From positions 94,070,862-94,134,861 of the forward strand of contig NC_065535.1 in NCBI RefSeq assembly GCF_932294415.1: a stretch of 64,000 bases of DNA. The letters run 5' to 3'. The position numbers and the translations under genes are program-made. The notes under the pieces were generated by a model. The model saw only the letters and a list, made by a program, of their open reading frames with translations, did not search any database and was not told where the DNA came from. Shown here one piece after another: positions 25,218 to 37,873 of the stretch (within the stretch, counting starts at the first letter, position 1; each line of letters begins with the position of its first letter). Origin of the DNA: Quercus robur. Lineage: Eukaryota; Streptophyta; Magnoliopsida; Fagales; Fagaceae.

Positions 25218-26123
25218 TTATTAGCATCTGTCTTTTTAATCGCGCTTGCTTTGCATTTTTCATATTTTTTTAAATTCAGAAATGAGCTGCAACAAAATTA
25301 ATTATAATTATTTAAATTTCAGAAAACATAGCAGGTTTATATAAATGAAATATATTACAAATCCTTTATTTAATCAAATATTCCTTCCTCTTCTATTTTA
25401 TATAAATGGAATCCCTGAAACTTTTCACTCACTATTATGTAATCTTCTATTCATAAGATAAATAAATAAAACTAAAGCATCTATAAGCACTCAATCCAAA
25501 ACACTAAGATACACACAATAAAAATAAATAAGTCAACAAAATAAATAAAGCTAACAATAACATTTAAAAAAGCCTCCCAATAAACTAAATCTAATAGCCT
25601 GAACAGTAAAAAAATTAAAAGAAACAAAGTCTTATAAGTATTCTAGTAAATTAAAGACATATCAATAAGGAAATAACAAAAAAATTTACATTCAAAACTC
25701 AGTAATTGACATTAAAAACAAAACATTTTACTTACTAAAAATTACAAAATAAATTTACTCTTCAAACATTCAGATCTTAAATCATCCATTTTACAAAACA
25801 TAAACACAATCAGAAAAGAAAAGTGGAATCCTAACAAAAATCTCAAAAAAAAAAAAATATATATATATATATATGTGCTTTTTTTTATTCCATTTTTTCA
25901 AGGAATAACAACAAACACATTAATTAGAAATCCTAATTATAATGGATAACAACAAACACTTTAATTAGAAATCCTAATTATAATAGGATATAGTGATATA
26001 CATAATATTTAATTTTTTTATTTTTATTTAAAAAAACTCTTTAATTTTTCTTCAATTTGGTGTAACCACTTGGCGCAACCACAATTTCTAAACCCAACTT
26101 TTATTATATAGTATATAATATAT

Positions 26124-26800
26124 TGTGGGGCCCGGCCCAAAATAATGGGCTAGCCTAACTACAGGCCCGTCCGAGAAGCATCCAGTCCGAGGAGAAGTCA
26201 CAGATAAAGCATTATTCAAGCCCAGTTGTGGCAAAAGAAACCTGTCTGAGGAGTAACTCCTCCTCGGACATTACAAAGTCTGAACGAAGAGCTCGCCCCA
26301 ACCATTGCAGTTCATCCTCCCAGCATATAAAAAGAATAAAACCCAAAATATCTCATGGAAAGCTGCCACCACCACATTAAATATGCCTCAACCACCCTCT
26401 TGGCCGCATTAATGAGGAAAAGACCCCTGAACAGTACTACCTTGGCCACTGCAACTCACAAGGGAGTGATAGGGGTGTCTGATGGGACAGGTGCTCAAGT
26501 GGAGGCTTAGATGATCAACAAGTGTAAGGTTCAGATAAGAATGAGAGAGCTATATAATGTAGTGGAGTCCCTCAAAGAAAAGGGACGGGGAAATGTATTC
26601 AGAACTGAAGAAATAGAATTTTCTGTTAGATATCCATCCTTGTGTTTTTGTTCCGCCAACAATATTGTCCATGCATCAGACCGAATAACCCCACTGAAGC
26701 TAAGTTCTTTGATCCATCCTCTACAAATATTTGTTGTTGGTTGTGCTTTGGGCCAAGGCCTGATCAATAGGGTTTGGACCGGAAAAATTGTGCAACTACA
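26124..26800. mobile_element. Solo LTR of a Ty3/gypsy-like retrotransposon
   Basis: The fossil begins TGTGGGGCCC and ends CTACA, and is flanked by TATAT on both sides (26119-26123 and 26801-26805), a 5 bp target duplication. Its length, 677 bp, and its ends match the LTRs of the element at 37197-41402, but the body differs, so it belongs to a related family. No internal region is present. It shares the TCCTCGGAC / GTCCGAGGA motif with that element. It appears inserted within the 5' end of the Helitron, hence younger than it. Confidence 0.8.
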
Positions 26801-26812
26801 TATATAATATGA

Positions 26813-27566
26813 TATGATATGATATGAGACAATTTTTGATTGATCTGTTATGTTGCACAGGCATAATACTAGTGGTTGTTTATTTGGTTATTATAGCTCC
26901 GTACGCTATTTTGTGGACAAGATGGGTTGCTGTTTCATCGTTTTATTCTCAATCACACATGTTGGATCGGTGTAGGTCTCTCAAGAACAAATTTGTGTGA
27001 ACAGGTCTCTCTAGTCTCAAGGACAAATTTGTGTGAACGTGGCTGAGAAGCGTAGGTTTCTTAATAATAAATTCATTCATAATAGGAGCTCATACTATAT
27101 TTATTTCATATTTTTTTTTTCGGTTTTACAAGTATCATCTTTGTACCAACGTTGAGTGTTCATTTAGTGTTCTCAGACTTTGATTTTGAACACTTGGCTC
27201 ATCCTTCTATTTATTTATATTTTTATAATAATCTGTAGAACAATTAGTTCCTTGAATATTAGTTTTGTGTTAAATCAAGTCTTTTGTTTGTATTCTCCCT
27301 AAAGCCTCGTAATGATCTCTTGCACGTTCTTCACAAAAAACCAAAAAAAAAAAAAAAAAAAAAAACTCTTGCACATCATCAATAATTTCAAATACCATTA
27401 ATAGTTTAATACTATCTTATTTTAAGTAAAATGTTGACATGATAATCACTTATTAAATGGTATAAAATATGAGTTTAACACCTCGTTGTTAGAGAATTTA
27501 ATCTCTTTCTTTTTTAATTACAAACAATATGATTTCATCCACCTCGTCCACTCTTCGATGACTATG
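26813..27566. other. AT-rich intergenic DNA
   Basis: This has a short imperfect tandem repeat around 26970-27045 (a GACAAATTTGTGTGAAC-type unit twice) and an A tract at about 27343-27364. No gene was recognised. Confidence 0.4.
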
Positions 27567-27574
27567 CTATACCA

Positions 27575-28505
27575 TAGGGATGGCAATTTTTCCCCGCCCC
27601 GCTTGACCCGCCCCTCCCCGCTTCGCCCCGTGCGGGTTTTCCCCGCCCCGCAAAGGTGGTGGGGCGGGGATGGGGCGAGATTTTAGACCCACACCACGGG
27701 GCGGGGCGGGGATGGGTTTACACTTTTTAGACCCACCCCACCCCGCCCCGCATTAATAAGGGTTAAATTGTAATTTTATTGTATCCTAAAACCCTACTAT
27801 TTAAACAAAAATATCATCAACTTATTTTATTCTACCTAACGTGGCTCTACCTCTTTTTTCTCTCTAGCAAAGTTGGAAATAAGGTACCAATTTTAACTTC
27901 TTCTTTTTTTTGTCTTTATTGGAAACAAATTTATATACTATTGAATTGATAATTTCATTCATAATTCATACGGTCTTTCTCAACTTACTTTTCATCATGT
28001 ACATAATATAATTTTTTTTAATGAGTTACGGGTCTGTGGCTCTAAATATGTGTCTGAGTAATTGTTTTTGTAATTTTGTGTGGGCATTTGGCTGCTTAAC
28101 AACACTGTTTCTTTAAGCTTGTTAAAATTTTATTTTATCATGTTATGAGATTTTTGTTGTGATATTGTCTTGTTAAACATTAAGATAATATTATTTAGTT
28201 TTTGCTAAAAATTAGTTTAATTTGATAGGATAAATTTATTTATAATTTCAAGTATATTTTTATTATTGAAACATGTCATTTTATTTGAAAAAATGGTAAT
28301 AGTTGTAGGGAAAATTAACAAGAAATAAAGTTTTACGGTGTAGGGTGGGGCTTCGCGGGTCTTCGTGGGGCCTTAAGGGGCGGGGATGGGGCAAGAAATT
28401 TTACCCATCATGCGGGGCGGGGCGGAGATGAGGCAAGAAAAATCCATGCGGGACGGGGGCGAAGATCTCATCCTTCGGCCCCGCCCCGCCCCATTGCCAT
28501 CCCTA
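27575..28505. mobile_element. hAT-type MITE with CCCCGCC subterminal repeats
   Basis: Terminal inverted repeats TAGGGATGGCAA and TTGCCATCCCTA are flanked by an exact 8 bp duplication, CTATACCA (27567-27574 and 28506-28513). Subterminal DNA is rich in CCCCGCCCCGC on one side and GGGGCGGGG-type motifs on both, with an AT-rich centre. There is no transposase, so it is non-autonomous. Confidence 0.9.
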
Positions 28506-28513
28506 CTATACCA

Positions 28514-29523
28514 TGCTAAAATATTAGAGCACACATAATAAGGTTGCTAAAATGACTAAATAGTTATTTTAGCAACCAAAACATCAAAAACACACGCTAC
28601 AACAAAGAAGGTAAAGCAAAACGTTTTTGAGTGATTCCTACGGTGGGCTACTATCTCCTGCGCTTTCTCCCTCCAGCCTCTCTTTGCCCAGCCCTATCTC
28701 CGCCTAGCCTAGCCCCCTCTCCCCTTCGCCCAGGCTTGTGCGGTGATTTTCGTTGTGTTTGGGTGCCGTGAGTATGTTGATTGGTGTAGTGGATAGCTCA
28801 TGTCGCTGGGTCGTTGGGAGCCGTGGTTGGCTAGGTCGATCGGTATGGCTAGGTTGATCATTGTCGTGGGTCACTTGTCGCCCTGGTTGTGTTGTGGGTT
28901 TTCAGAGTGGCTGGGTTTGTGCGGTGGTTTTGTCATGGGCTGCTTGTCACCACAGTTGTGTGGTGGGTTTTTAGAATGGCTGGGTTTGTGTGGTGGTTTT
29001 CTCTGTGTATCTCAAATCATCACTCTCTCTCTCTCAATCAAAACAAAAAAAGAATCTATAAACATTCAGCAAAGAAAATTATGATTTTAGACTTTATAAG
29101 CTTCTTCTCCAATGTCAATCCGACTTGTCGCTGCTCATCTCTGCCAAGGTGTGGCGTGGGTTTTGTGATTTCTAATGTGGGTTTTGTGATTTCTAACGTG
29201 AGTTTGTGATTTGCGCTTTGTGGTGGTTATAGGTTGGATTGGTGGTTGTGATGTGGGTTTGGTGAGTTTGTGATTTGGATTTTAGGTGGTAGGGGTTCCG
29301 ATTTGTAGAGGTTGTCGGTGCCGGTGATGGTGGCTATGATTGTGCTATGGTGGTTTACGTTGGTTGTTGGCTATGACGGTAGTTTGTGTTAGTTGTGAAT
29401 GTTTATTGTATTGAAATATATTATTTTATTAAATTATTTATATTATTTTAATGTGTTAAATACTAAAATAAAATACTTGCCGTTAGATGTACGGTAAAAT
29501 GAGTTATTAAAATAAAAGCTATA
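28514..29523. mobile_element. G/T-rich non-autonomous element, ends uncertain
   Basis: This is a G/T-rich interior (about 28630-29400) between AT-rich borders. A roughly 70 bp unit containing GAGTGGCTGGGTTTGTG-like sequence is repeated in tandem near 28865-29005, which explains the apparent reading frames there. The right border, with TATTTTAATGTGTTAAATAC-like sequence, resembles the border of the elements at 60-62.6 kb. I could not fix inverted repeats or a target duplication. Confidence 0.4.
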
Positions 29524-29530
29524 TTTTTTA

Positions 29531-29882
29531 GATACTTTGCCATGAATACCAAGCGATAACCTCTAGATACTAGGCACTTGAAACTCGAAACTCGAAAAAG
29601 TTCAAGCACTGCCCGATGAAGTGAACACAAATACTGAAATACATCAACGTAAATTGGGCTCATCAACATCAAGAACTATACCTACACATCAAACCAATGG
29701 TGGTGTTCTTATTTTGCTGTGAATGCTAAGCGATGACCTCTCAAAACTAGGCACTCGAATCTTGAAAAAGCTCAAACACTGCCCGATGAAGTGAACACAA
29801 ATACTGAAATACATCAACGTAAATTGGGCTCATCAACATCAAGAACTATACCTACCACATCAAACCAAGAGTGGTGTTCTTG
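29531..29882. repeat. Tandem duplication of the NPF gene 3' end
   Basis: Two copies of about 175 bp lie head to tail (about 29531-29706 and 29707-29882). They share GAAGTGAACACAAATACTGA and the following 70 bp almost unchanged. The copy nearer the gene contains the real last codons and stop; the outer copy repeats that end and the 3' untranslated region. The start of each copy is more diverged, so the duplication is not brand new. Confidence 0.75.
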
Positions 29883-32800
29883 CTTTGCACACATCTTCTT
29901 TACTTTCCATTTGTTCTAGCCCATTATCCTTCATTTTAGCCCTTGCATCCTCACTAGGTCCATAAGCCCAACAACAACCAAGAAAATATACAAAATTAAC
30001 CACACACATTATGGTGATGAGCCAATAGTAATAATCCAAGTGACCCTCATTCAGATTCCTAGAAAGCCAACTCTCATTCCCTCCTTTCTTTGTAGCTTTA
30101 TCAACAATCTTCACCAGAAAACTACCCACCAAGTTAGCCACAGCCATTCCCAGCGTGAAAAGAGCCATTGCAATACTTGACATGTTCCTTGGAAACTGAG
30201 AGAAATAGAATTCAATCTGGCCAATTGCATTGAAAGCCTCAGCCAACCCAAACAAGCAATATTGTGGAATTAGCCACATTGCAGACATGTCCATCACCAC
30301 CCTTGGCTTATCAGCAAGGCCTAGATCAATGGCAATATTCCTCCTTATGTTCTCAACTATCGCAGACACAGCCATGGCCAAGGCAGATAGTACTAACCCA
30401 ATTCCCATGCGCATTTTTGTTCCAAGCCCGCGTGGCTTTCCGGTAAGCTTTGCAAGTAATGGAACAATTGCACGGTCATATATGGCGACCCAGATAGTTA
30501 ATGTGATAATTGTGAACACAGTGAATGATCCTGCTGGAATTTGAATCTTGGGACCAAGGTGTCGGTCCATCATGCTAGCTTGGAGTGTGGAAAATGAGTT
30601 TTGGTTCAAACTAACTAGTATCATGAAACCAGTAGACCACATGGGGATGACTCTCAGCAGTGCTTTGAGTGATTCTACTTGATCTATTGTGCAGAGGTTC
30701 CATGGATTAATAGGTGAGCCTTCTGGGTTTAAGTCTTTCTGAGGATCTCTGATAATGCAAGCTCTGTTGAGATACCTGCTCAAAGGACAAAAACATGGTA
30801 AGAGAAATTTTCCTGTTGGTGTATACCTTTTCTTTTCCCGAATTTTTATTTCATTCACAGTTTCCATAAATATTCTGTTAAAAACTTGGCTTTCCTTGCA
30901 CTCAACAGAACACGAAACCAATGACAGTATTGTTTTGATGTTCCTTAAAATGAGTCATTTTAAGGAAACATTTTTAAACATGTTTTCACCATTAAGACTC
31001 AAAATAAATTTTTTCACAACTTTTGAGGTGACATGTTAAAATTAGTGCTAATAAAAATAGTGTTACGTTAGTAGGTACCCTTCTCGTCATTATTAATAAA
31101 TTATTTTAGAAAAATTTTAACATTATTTTTATGAAAAATATAAAAAATTGTAAAAAAAATTAATTATTTTTTTTCTTTCCTCATAAAAAGTTTTTAAAAA
31201 TATTTTCTAAGTCAAATACTCTTAGAATATTATTTAACTTTTCCCATAAAAGTATATGTTATCAATAATGATATTGTTCTAATCATGACTTTTCATGTAA
31301 CCCCTTATGAAAAAGATGGTGAATTTTTTGCCTCTCACATTACTATTACTATTTTCAAGAACATGTCCAAGCATGTTCCTGCACAGTTTTGTAGTGTTTG
31401 CATGTCCAAATTTAACAATGACATTGATATGGTACCTTAGTTTATCAGTTGGAGCAATGATGTTTGGGTCTTTGCCATAATGGTACTCTACATTCTTGGC
31501 CGAGAGTGGAAGATTTCTTTTCCTGAAGGCAGCCACTAGTACTTGAATAAAACCAATAAACAAGCTTTTTTCAACCTTCACTTTTACATAAAGAGAAGAG
31601 CCAAACAAGAACATTAGGGCTGAAACCACCATTAGAATTGCAGGAACTCCAAAACCAACTTTCCATCCCAAGTGGTCTTGAATATAGACAATGATAGTCA
31701 ATGCAAGAACTGTTGAAACTCCTATTGATGCATAGTACCAACTGAAGAAGCTCTGTAAAAGTCTCTCATTTTTGGGGTTGTCTTTCTTGTCCAACTGGTC
31801 TGCACCAAAGGCCATGGAACATGGTCTGATGCAGCCAGCACCAATGGACATGAGCCCGAAAGAGGATAGCAAGACAATGAGTTGACCAGGACTGGCTGAG
31901 CCGCAATTGCTGCTAAATTGGGCACAAGGAGGAGGCTTTAACTTTGGAATTACGGCTGTTAGCCATAGTAGTGTCATGCCCTATGACAACAATTTATGAA
32001 AACAAATATTATAGCATTAGATAAAATCCAATATTAAGATAGGAAAATAATAAATGGGTTATATATAATAGGATTTGAATTTATGGTGCTTATTTCAACA
32101 TTATAAATTTTGGAAAATTATTGAATACTTTGGGAGTACAATAAATGCGTACTCTCCCCTTTCACATGAATCGTGGGTTCCACCATGAATTTAATTAGTG
32201 AGATCCACAATTATGTAAGAGGAAAGAGTATACATTTATGGTACTCCGAGAGTATCCAATAATTACCCATCAATTTTTTGAGTTATGTTAAAAGAATGGT
32301 TAATAAATCATTTTAAGAAAATTTTTATACTAATTTTATAGGAAATTGAAAAAATTTGTCAAAACATTAAATTTTTTTCCCATAATTTTTTTAATTAGTT
32401 CACTAATAAATGTCCTTAGGACATTTATTAATTTTTCCTTTATTTTTTATCATTAGATTAAAACAGCAATAAATTTTTTAGGTGAAATTTAAATTTAAAT
32501 GTTTTTATTGATGATGAGAGATTTCGTTAATTGAGTTAACTCTAACTTAAAACAAGTAATAAAGGCAAGTATATTTTAATTAATCATTTACGTTTAAGTG
32601 TGAACTTAGACCTCAATTGGCTAGTCAAAATTGATGTTTTGACCAAATTATCATGGAACTTGCTTTATTATAACATTCACATCAGTCTCCTTAATTTTTT
32701 AGCTAAACTAACCTAAAAAACTCTACTTTTACTAGTTTAGCTATCTTTTACTAGTTTATCTATCTTTTTTTTTCATACACATGCATCAGCCTCAATACTC

Positions 32801-34139
32801 CATCATTATTGCAATTAAATATTATTTTCTCCCCTTCACATTTTTAGTCCTCAAATTCAACACCACCCACCACATCCACAACCTAGCAAATGCCAAAATT
32901 CACAGGTGATCTTCCAAAAAAAATTTCCTTGACTTCAACTTTTTCTTTCTTTTCTTTAATTGTAAGCATTCCAATACACAGATTTCTCAATTTCACAACA
33001 GATAAATTTACTTTTAGTATGAAAGGAAATGAAATTCTTAGAAAGTCTTATTCCCTGTTCAAATAAAGTTGGCTTCAAATTTCATTATCTTATGCTTCGT
33101 GAAATCAATGTTTGCATCTCCTATTATATTCTCACATATTGCACTGTCAGTTTTTTTTTTTTTTTTCATTTAATTTTTTGCTATATATTTGCTGAAAAAT
33201 TAAAATAGCTATATTGATGTGAATGCTATCAGTATCTAATTTATTAGATTTAATATATATATCTCCCATGTTAGAGAGATATATAGCCATGATTCGAAGT
33301 TAACACGATCACATGCAATAGGGTTCCTGGGGACTTGAACGGTAATAGTCATTGGGAAGAACCACTTTTTTAATATAAATTTGTAAACCATCCCAATTGT
33401 CGGATATTCCTTAAGGCTGAATGAATAGAAATGAAAAGAATCAATTCCAAAAATCAAAGAGAAAATGAAATTCAATGGATCCAATTATTAGCAATTCAAA
33501 TCATCGATCACAACTGTTTGTCACGAGTCTAATCAACAATAATAATCAAGCATGGACAGAAAACAAAAAATATACATAAGCTTTGGCTAGTTATTGCAAC
33601 TCTATGAGAGGTAGTACTACTACTATAAAATGCTAGCAGATCGAGCTGTGGATTATAGGAAGAAAAGTCACAAAATACTAACCAGAAGGCTAGAGAAGGA
33701 TCCCAAGGCGATGACCCAGAACCGGCCCAAGAAAGAATCAGAGAGGAAAGCGCCCACAATAGCTAGGGCATTGGATATGGCTGACCACATGAACAATATG
33801 CTTGTTCCATTTGCAGTCTCAATGTGATATCCGTTCATCAAATAGAAGATCATGTTCGGCATCAGTCCGTAGCTGGCTACTTTCTCAAATGATTCATTCA
33901 CTGTTTGTTTTCCAACAGCAAGAACAAGAAAAAAAAATATGGTCAACAAAAACTCTTTTTAGTATACTGCTTATAGTAACTAAAATATATACATAGGTGT
34001 GTGAGATTGAGATATATTTATTACCTATGATGAAGGGCATGGTTCTAAAGCCACCCTTTCTGCTGGGTCTTGATGATTGCTCTGTTGTATTTTGGTTTGA
34101 TGGAGTTTCCATGCTCTCCTCTGCAACTAGCTGATCCAT
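29860..34139 (-). CDS. NRT1/PTR family (NPF) transporter, NPF1-like
   Basis: A proton-coupled transporter of the POT/NPF group, which carries nitrate, peptides or hormones across membranes. Minus-strand exons are 34139-34025, 33900-33683, 31980-31436 and 30775-29860, with phases agreeing and 597 residues in total, normal for the family. The start is the ATG giving MDQLVAEESMETP; the family motif in helix 1 is ESFEK (ExxE[K/R]). Next come SAISNALAIVGAFLSDSFLG, GAGCIRPCSMAFGADQ and FFSWYYASIGVSTVLALT, and the last exon contains the helix 7-12 half, ending KARTPLLV. The four-exon layout is usual for NPF genes. The resemblance is closest to the NPF1 subgroup (NRT1.11/1.12 type) by motif wording, so I would not state a substrate. 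No inactivating change is seen; intron 2 is long, 1.7 kb. Confidence 0.92.
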
Positions 34140-34928
34140 CCTCAACAAAGAGTTGTGATGCTCGCTCTCTGTATAGGTGACTCAAAACAAGAGAGAGAAA
34201 CAGAGAGGTTTCAAGTTCAGTACTCAGTGTGATACCAACTCTTTTGAACATCAAGTAACACATGGCATCGCATTATAGGTGCGGTTTGCGGCAACACTTG
34301 TTGGAATTGGTGAGTTTTATTTTTATTTTTATTTTTATTTCCTTTAAATGCACTTTTCCACTCTATGATCTTTGAATTTGCTATAAAATAAAATAAAAAG
34401 TTAATGTTACTAAATAGTAGTAAATACTCAACTCCGTGTACCACTTGGATCATGATTCATGAATCCTTACCCAAAATGGAAAGTCAAAGCGGACCTCCAC
34501 TTCAGTCTATTACGCGTGAAGTTGGGCAGCAAATTTTTTTTGTTGCTACAAACTAAGTATATCAATTTCATAGTATGAATGTGAGACTCTTCTTCTTTTT
34601 TTTTTTTTTTTTTTTGTCCTATAGTAAATTAATTCATGTATCCACATATAAGTGGGATTGAACTTGTAGATACTAGCACCGCAAGGGTGGAATGTTCTAA
34701 TATATAGGTTTCATTTGGTTTTTTTTTTTAAAAAAAAAAAACAAAGGAAACAGAAAAAAAAAAAAGTAAATAAGCGTACATATGGAAATATTATAAATTT
34801 AAAAATAAATAAAAATTAAAAACGATGATATATGTTAAGTTATTTCTAAACTCCAATGACATAAAATGTGGAACTTATGAGTTTTCTTCCTTCCATTTTG
34901 TTATTTTTTTTAATATGGCTTGAGAAAG

Positions 34929-34959
<31 letters not shown>

Positions 34960-35316
34960 TTCAAATAAACTCCTTAATTAATAGTTGGATTCATTAAAAA
35001 AATATATATATAGTTCAAATAAATTCTTTAATTAAGAGTTGGATTCATTAAAAAAATGAAAAATAATAAAGACTTTGAATAATGGATTAGAGGGAAATGG
35101 TAAGCTAGTCACATAGATATATGTCCAAATATGATCCTGCCATTTCACATGAAATTGAAGTGTATATAAAATGTTTAGAATCAGTCTCTCTCTTTTTTCT
35201 TCTTTTGGCAGAGAAAAGTATTATTGGAATTTTTACTTTTACAATCTAAGTATAAAAAATTATTGAAAATTTTCACTGTATTAGTATTTGAACAAATTAT
35301 AAAATTATTTCTGACA
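34140..35316. other. Upstream region of the NPF gene and AT-rich DNA
   Basis: The leader of the NPF transcript probably begins within 150-200 bp of 34139; no convincing TATA box was fixed. The rest is AT-rich with A/T tracts and a TA microsatellite near 34930-34960. No gene was recognised. Confidence 0.4.
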
Positions 35317-35324
35317 CTGTTCAC

Positions 35325-36260
35325 CATAGTTGTCAGTATCGTACGATACGTATCGTATCGTGTGTAAAAAGTTCTGTATCGTATCGGCGTATCGTAAGTG
35401 CTCATGAATCGTACAATACAACGTGCGTATCGTATGAATCGTATCGTATCGTAAAATCGTACGTATCGTACGATACATAGAAAAATACTTTAAAATGAGA
35501 TTTTTTGTTAAAATTTGTACTTTTATTTGAATCTAACAAGTTGTTAGACTTGTTTTTAACACAAAATTATTAGTTTACTTAATTTGGCCTAATAAAATAA
35601 CATATTCATAAGTTTTTTTCCCCTCTCTTTTTCCTATAAAATTTAGACTATACAGTATACACTTACACTTCACTTTAATATTTGCAAATTTATTTTTTGT
35701 ACTATGAATAAGATATCAATTGGCAATATAATTTTTTTTTTTTTGTCATTATTGTTATAAGTCCAAGAAACTAAAAGCCAAGAAGATTTTTTTTTTTAAT
35801 TATTAAAATAAAAAGAACAAGGAGAGATACTAAATGTTAATGATGATGAAGAAAATCTTAATGAAGAAATAAGTTTGCAAAATGATAAACATGATCATAG
35901 CATTGACTTAGATGTGGTTTATTAGGCAATATGATGAAAATAAATTATTATTTTTTGATCATTTGTAATAAATTATCACTTTTAAATTTAAATCATTTGA
36001 ATGTGTATGTTATAAACACATGCTAGGTTGATTTATTTAGTTAGTTTGTTAAATATTATTACATAAGTGATGAATAAATTAGTCATAAGTTGAATATATT
36101 TAAAATTTATAATGAATATACCATTTATATATGTATATCTATAGTTTTTTATAAATTTTATTAAGTGTTTGTGTATCGTATGATACACGATACGATACGA
36201 TACACGATACGGAAAAATAAAAAATCGATTCACGATACGATTCACGTTTTGACAACTATG
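35325..36260. mobile_element. hAT-type MITE with ATCGTACG/ATCGTATC arrays
   Basis: The ends CATAGTTGTCA and TGACAACTATG form an inverted repeat flanked by an exact 8 bp duplication, CTGTTCAC (35317-35324 and 36261-36268). Both subterminal zones are arrays of CGTATCGTATCG / CGATACGATACG units, and the centre is AT-rich. No transposase is visible. Confidence 0.9.
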
Positions 36261-36268
36261 CTGTTCAC

Positions 36269-37191
36269 TACTATATAGAACTGTTTACTTTTATTATTCA
36301 TTGTATTATTTCGAATTTATTGTTTATCATTTGGTTTTTTTTTTTTTTTTTTTCATTTTTGTATTCCTATGTATTTGGCATTTGCATAAGTTGAAAGATG
36401 CAAGCTAGCTATAAGCAGGCTTAAAAACTCAGAAAGCCAACAAGTATCAGTCCCTTTGTATCAAAAAGCCCTCTCTCAATCCCAAAAAATTCTTCCTTGC
36501 ATTAGATAAAAATCATCCTTGTATATCTTAAAAATTATACTTGTATTATTTTGAAGAATTTGAATGAGATTAGTTTTTGAAGTATTATTCAAATAAGTTT
36601 TTAATCTTTTCGAAATAGATTTTCATTATCATTTTTTACATATTATACTGTTATTTTGTTCTTGCATGCAACGCATTTCTTTCTTAGCATCCATCCTTAT
36701 TACTCTCTTCATTTCACACACTCATATGGTCATATTGCCTGTAGACTACCTCAACTTCATGTGAAATGGCAAAAGGTGCTATATTAGAACATTCATGGTT
36801 CTTACCAAACAAATACCCTCCCTATCCGATATTAAAAAAAAAAAAAAAAAAAAAAATTTAAAAAAAAAGGCTCCAAAAACAAAGTCAAATCTTTAAGAGA
36901 GTGACAATCATGCCAAAAAAGGACATATGCACATCATTTAGTCTCCGTTTGGTTTGAGGAATTCTTTTAATCAGTTCCTTGTGATCAAGGACAAGAGTTT
37001 TAAGGGGACTACTTATCAAGTTAGAAACAAGAACAAGATCAACGTAGGCATCCAGTTCCATCCCTTTAAAGTCCACAATTTAGCCGTATAACTCTTGGTG
37101 GCAAATCTAATGGTTCTTGAGTATCCTCTAATATAGTTTGGAAGTAAATTTTTACAATTAATATTTTAAATTTTTAAAATCTAATTATATA
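36269..37191. other. AT-rich intergenic DNA
   Basis: Poly-T and poly-A tracts lie near 36336-36354 and 36833-36857; there is no recognised gene. Confidence 0.4.
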
Positions 37192-37196
37192 CAGAC

Positions 37197-37873
37197 TGTG
37201 GGGCCCAAAATCTGCGGTCCCAGCCCATCTTGTATTAAGGGCCCAAAGCCCAGGCCGAGGAGCCCTACTACCCAGGACGTATGATGAAAGTCCCTTAAAG
37301 GCCCAAGAATGTGGCCGAGGAGGATCTCACGCTCAACACCTCACAAAACGCCTGAAGTAAAGGACAAAGTCAGTACAAAAGCATTACAATGAAGAAAGCT
37401 GTCCACGCCGTAATGTGGAGCCCAGCACCTGACAAGCCCATACTCCAGACCTTGCTATTCAACTTTCCCCAACCACCCCCAACCACTCTGACGTATGGAT
37501 TGATAGGACAAGTACTGACCCCAACGAAGGAAAAACTGACACGTAGGTGAAGAACGGGAAGTAAATACTAGTATAAAAGGGAAAGAGAGCGGAGATAAAA
37601 AGGGGGGAATCCATAAAAAAGGAGAATGGTGAGAATGAGACGCTCCTCGGACTTAGTCCGAGGAGACAAACCTTTCAAACCACATCCGTGTAAGGCTTAG
37701 CTATACAGGCCAAATCCACCTTCGTATGGGCTTCCATGAAAATCATGACTAAACCGCCGCCCAATGACCAAGGTCCAGCCTTTCTATCCCACTCTCTATG
37801 AATTATATTGTTCGAGCCTTTTTATATACGAGACCAACGTTATTCTTAGGTTGTTAAAAATCGTGTCCTTAAA
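37197..37873 (+). repeat. Left LTR
   Basis: Contains a near-perfect palindrome, CTCCTCGGAC-TTA-GTCCGAGGAG-like, near 37644-37668, and a TATA-like GTATAAAAGG about 110 bp earlier that may have been the retroelement promoter. Confidence 0.85.

Larger units (their letters stand above)
13842..26812 (-). mobile_element. Helitron, near complete, with nested solo LTR
   Basis: On the minus strand the 3' terminus is a 7 bp stem hairpin, CCCGCGC-GTT-GCGCGGG (13853-13869), followed 11 bp later by CTAG and then a flanking T. This is the classic Helitron end with CTRR inserted at an A/T site. The element carries a Rep/helicase gene (about 25217-20309) and an RPA-like gene (17197-14726), the gene set of autonomous plant Helitrons. 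The 5' side has the AT-rich ACTATATAATAAAAGTTGGG-type start near 26090-26118. The exact 5' TC is uncertain because a solo LTR sits at 26124-26800. If the solo LTR is internal, a TC at about 26812 on the minus strand is the best candidate for the end. Confidence 0.8.

Noticed and set aside
28800-29209. Open frames with repeated WLGLCGG motifs
   Set aside because: Caused by a tandem repeat in G/T-rich element DNA; no start context or homology.
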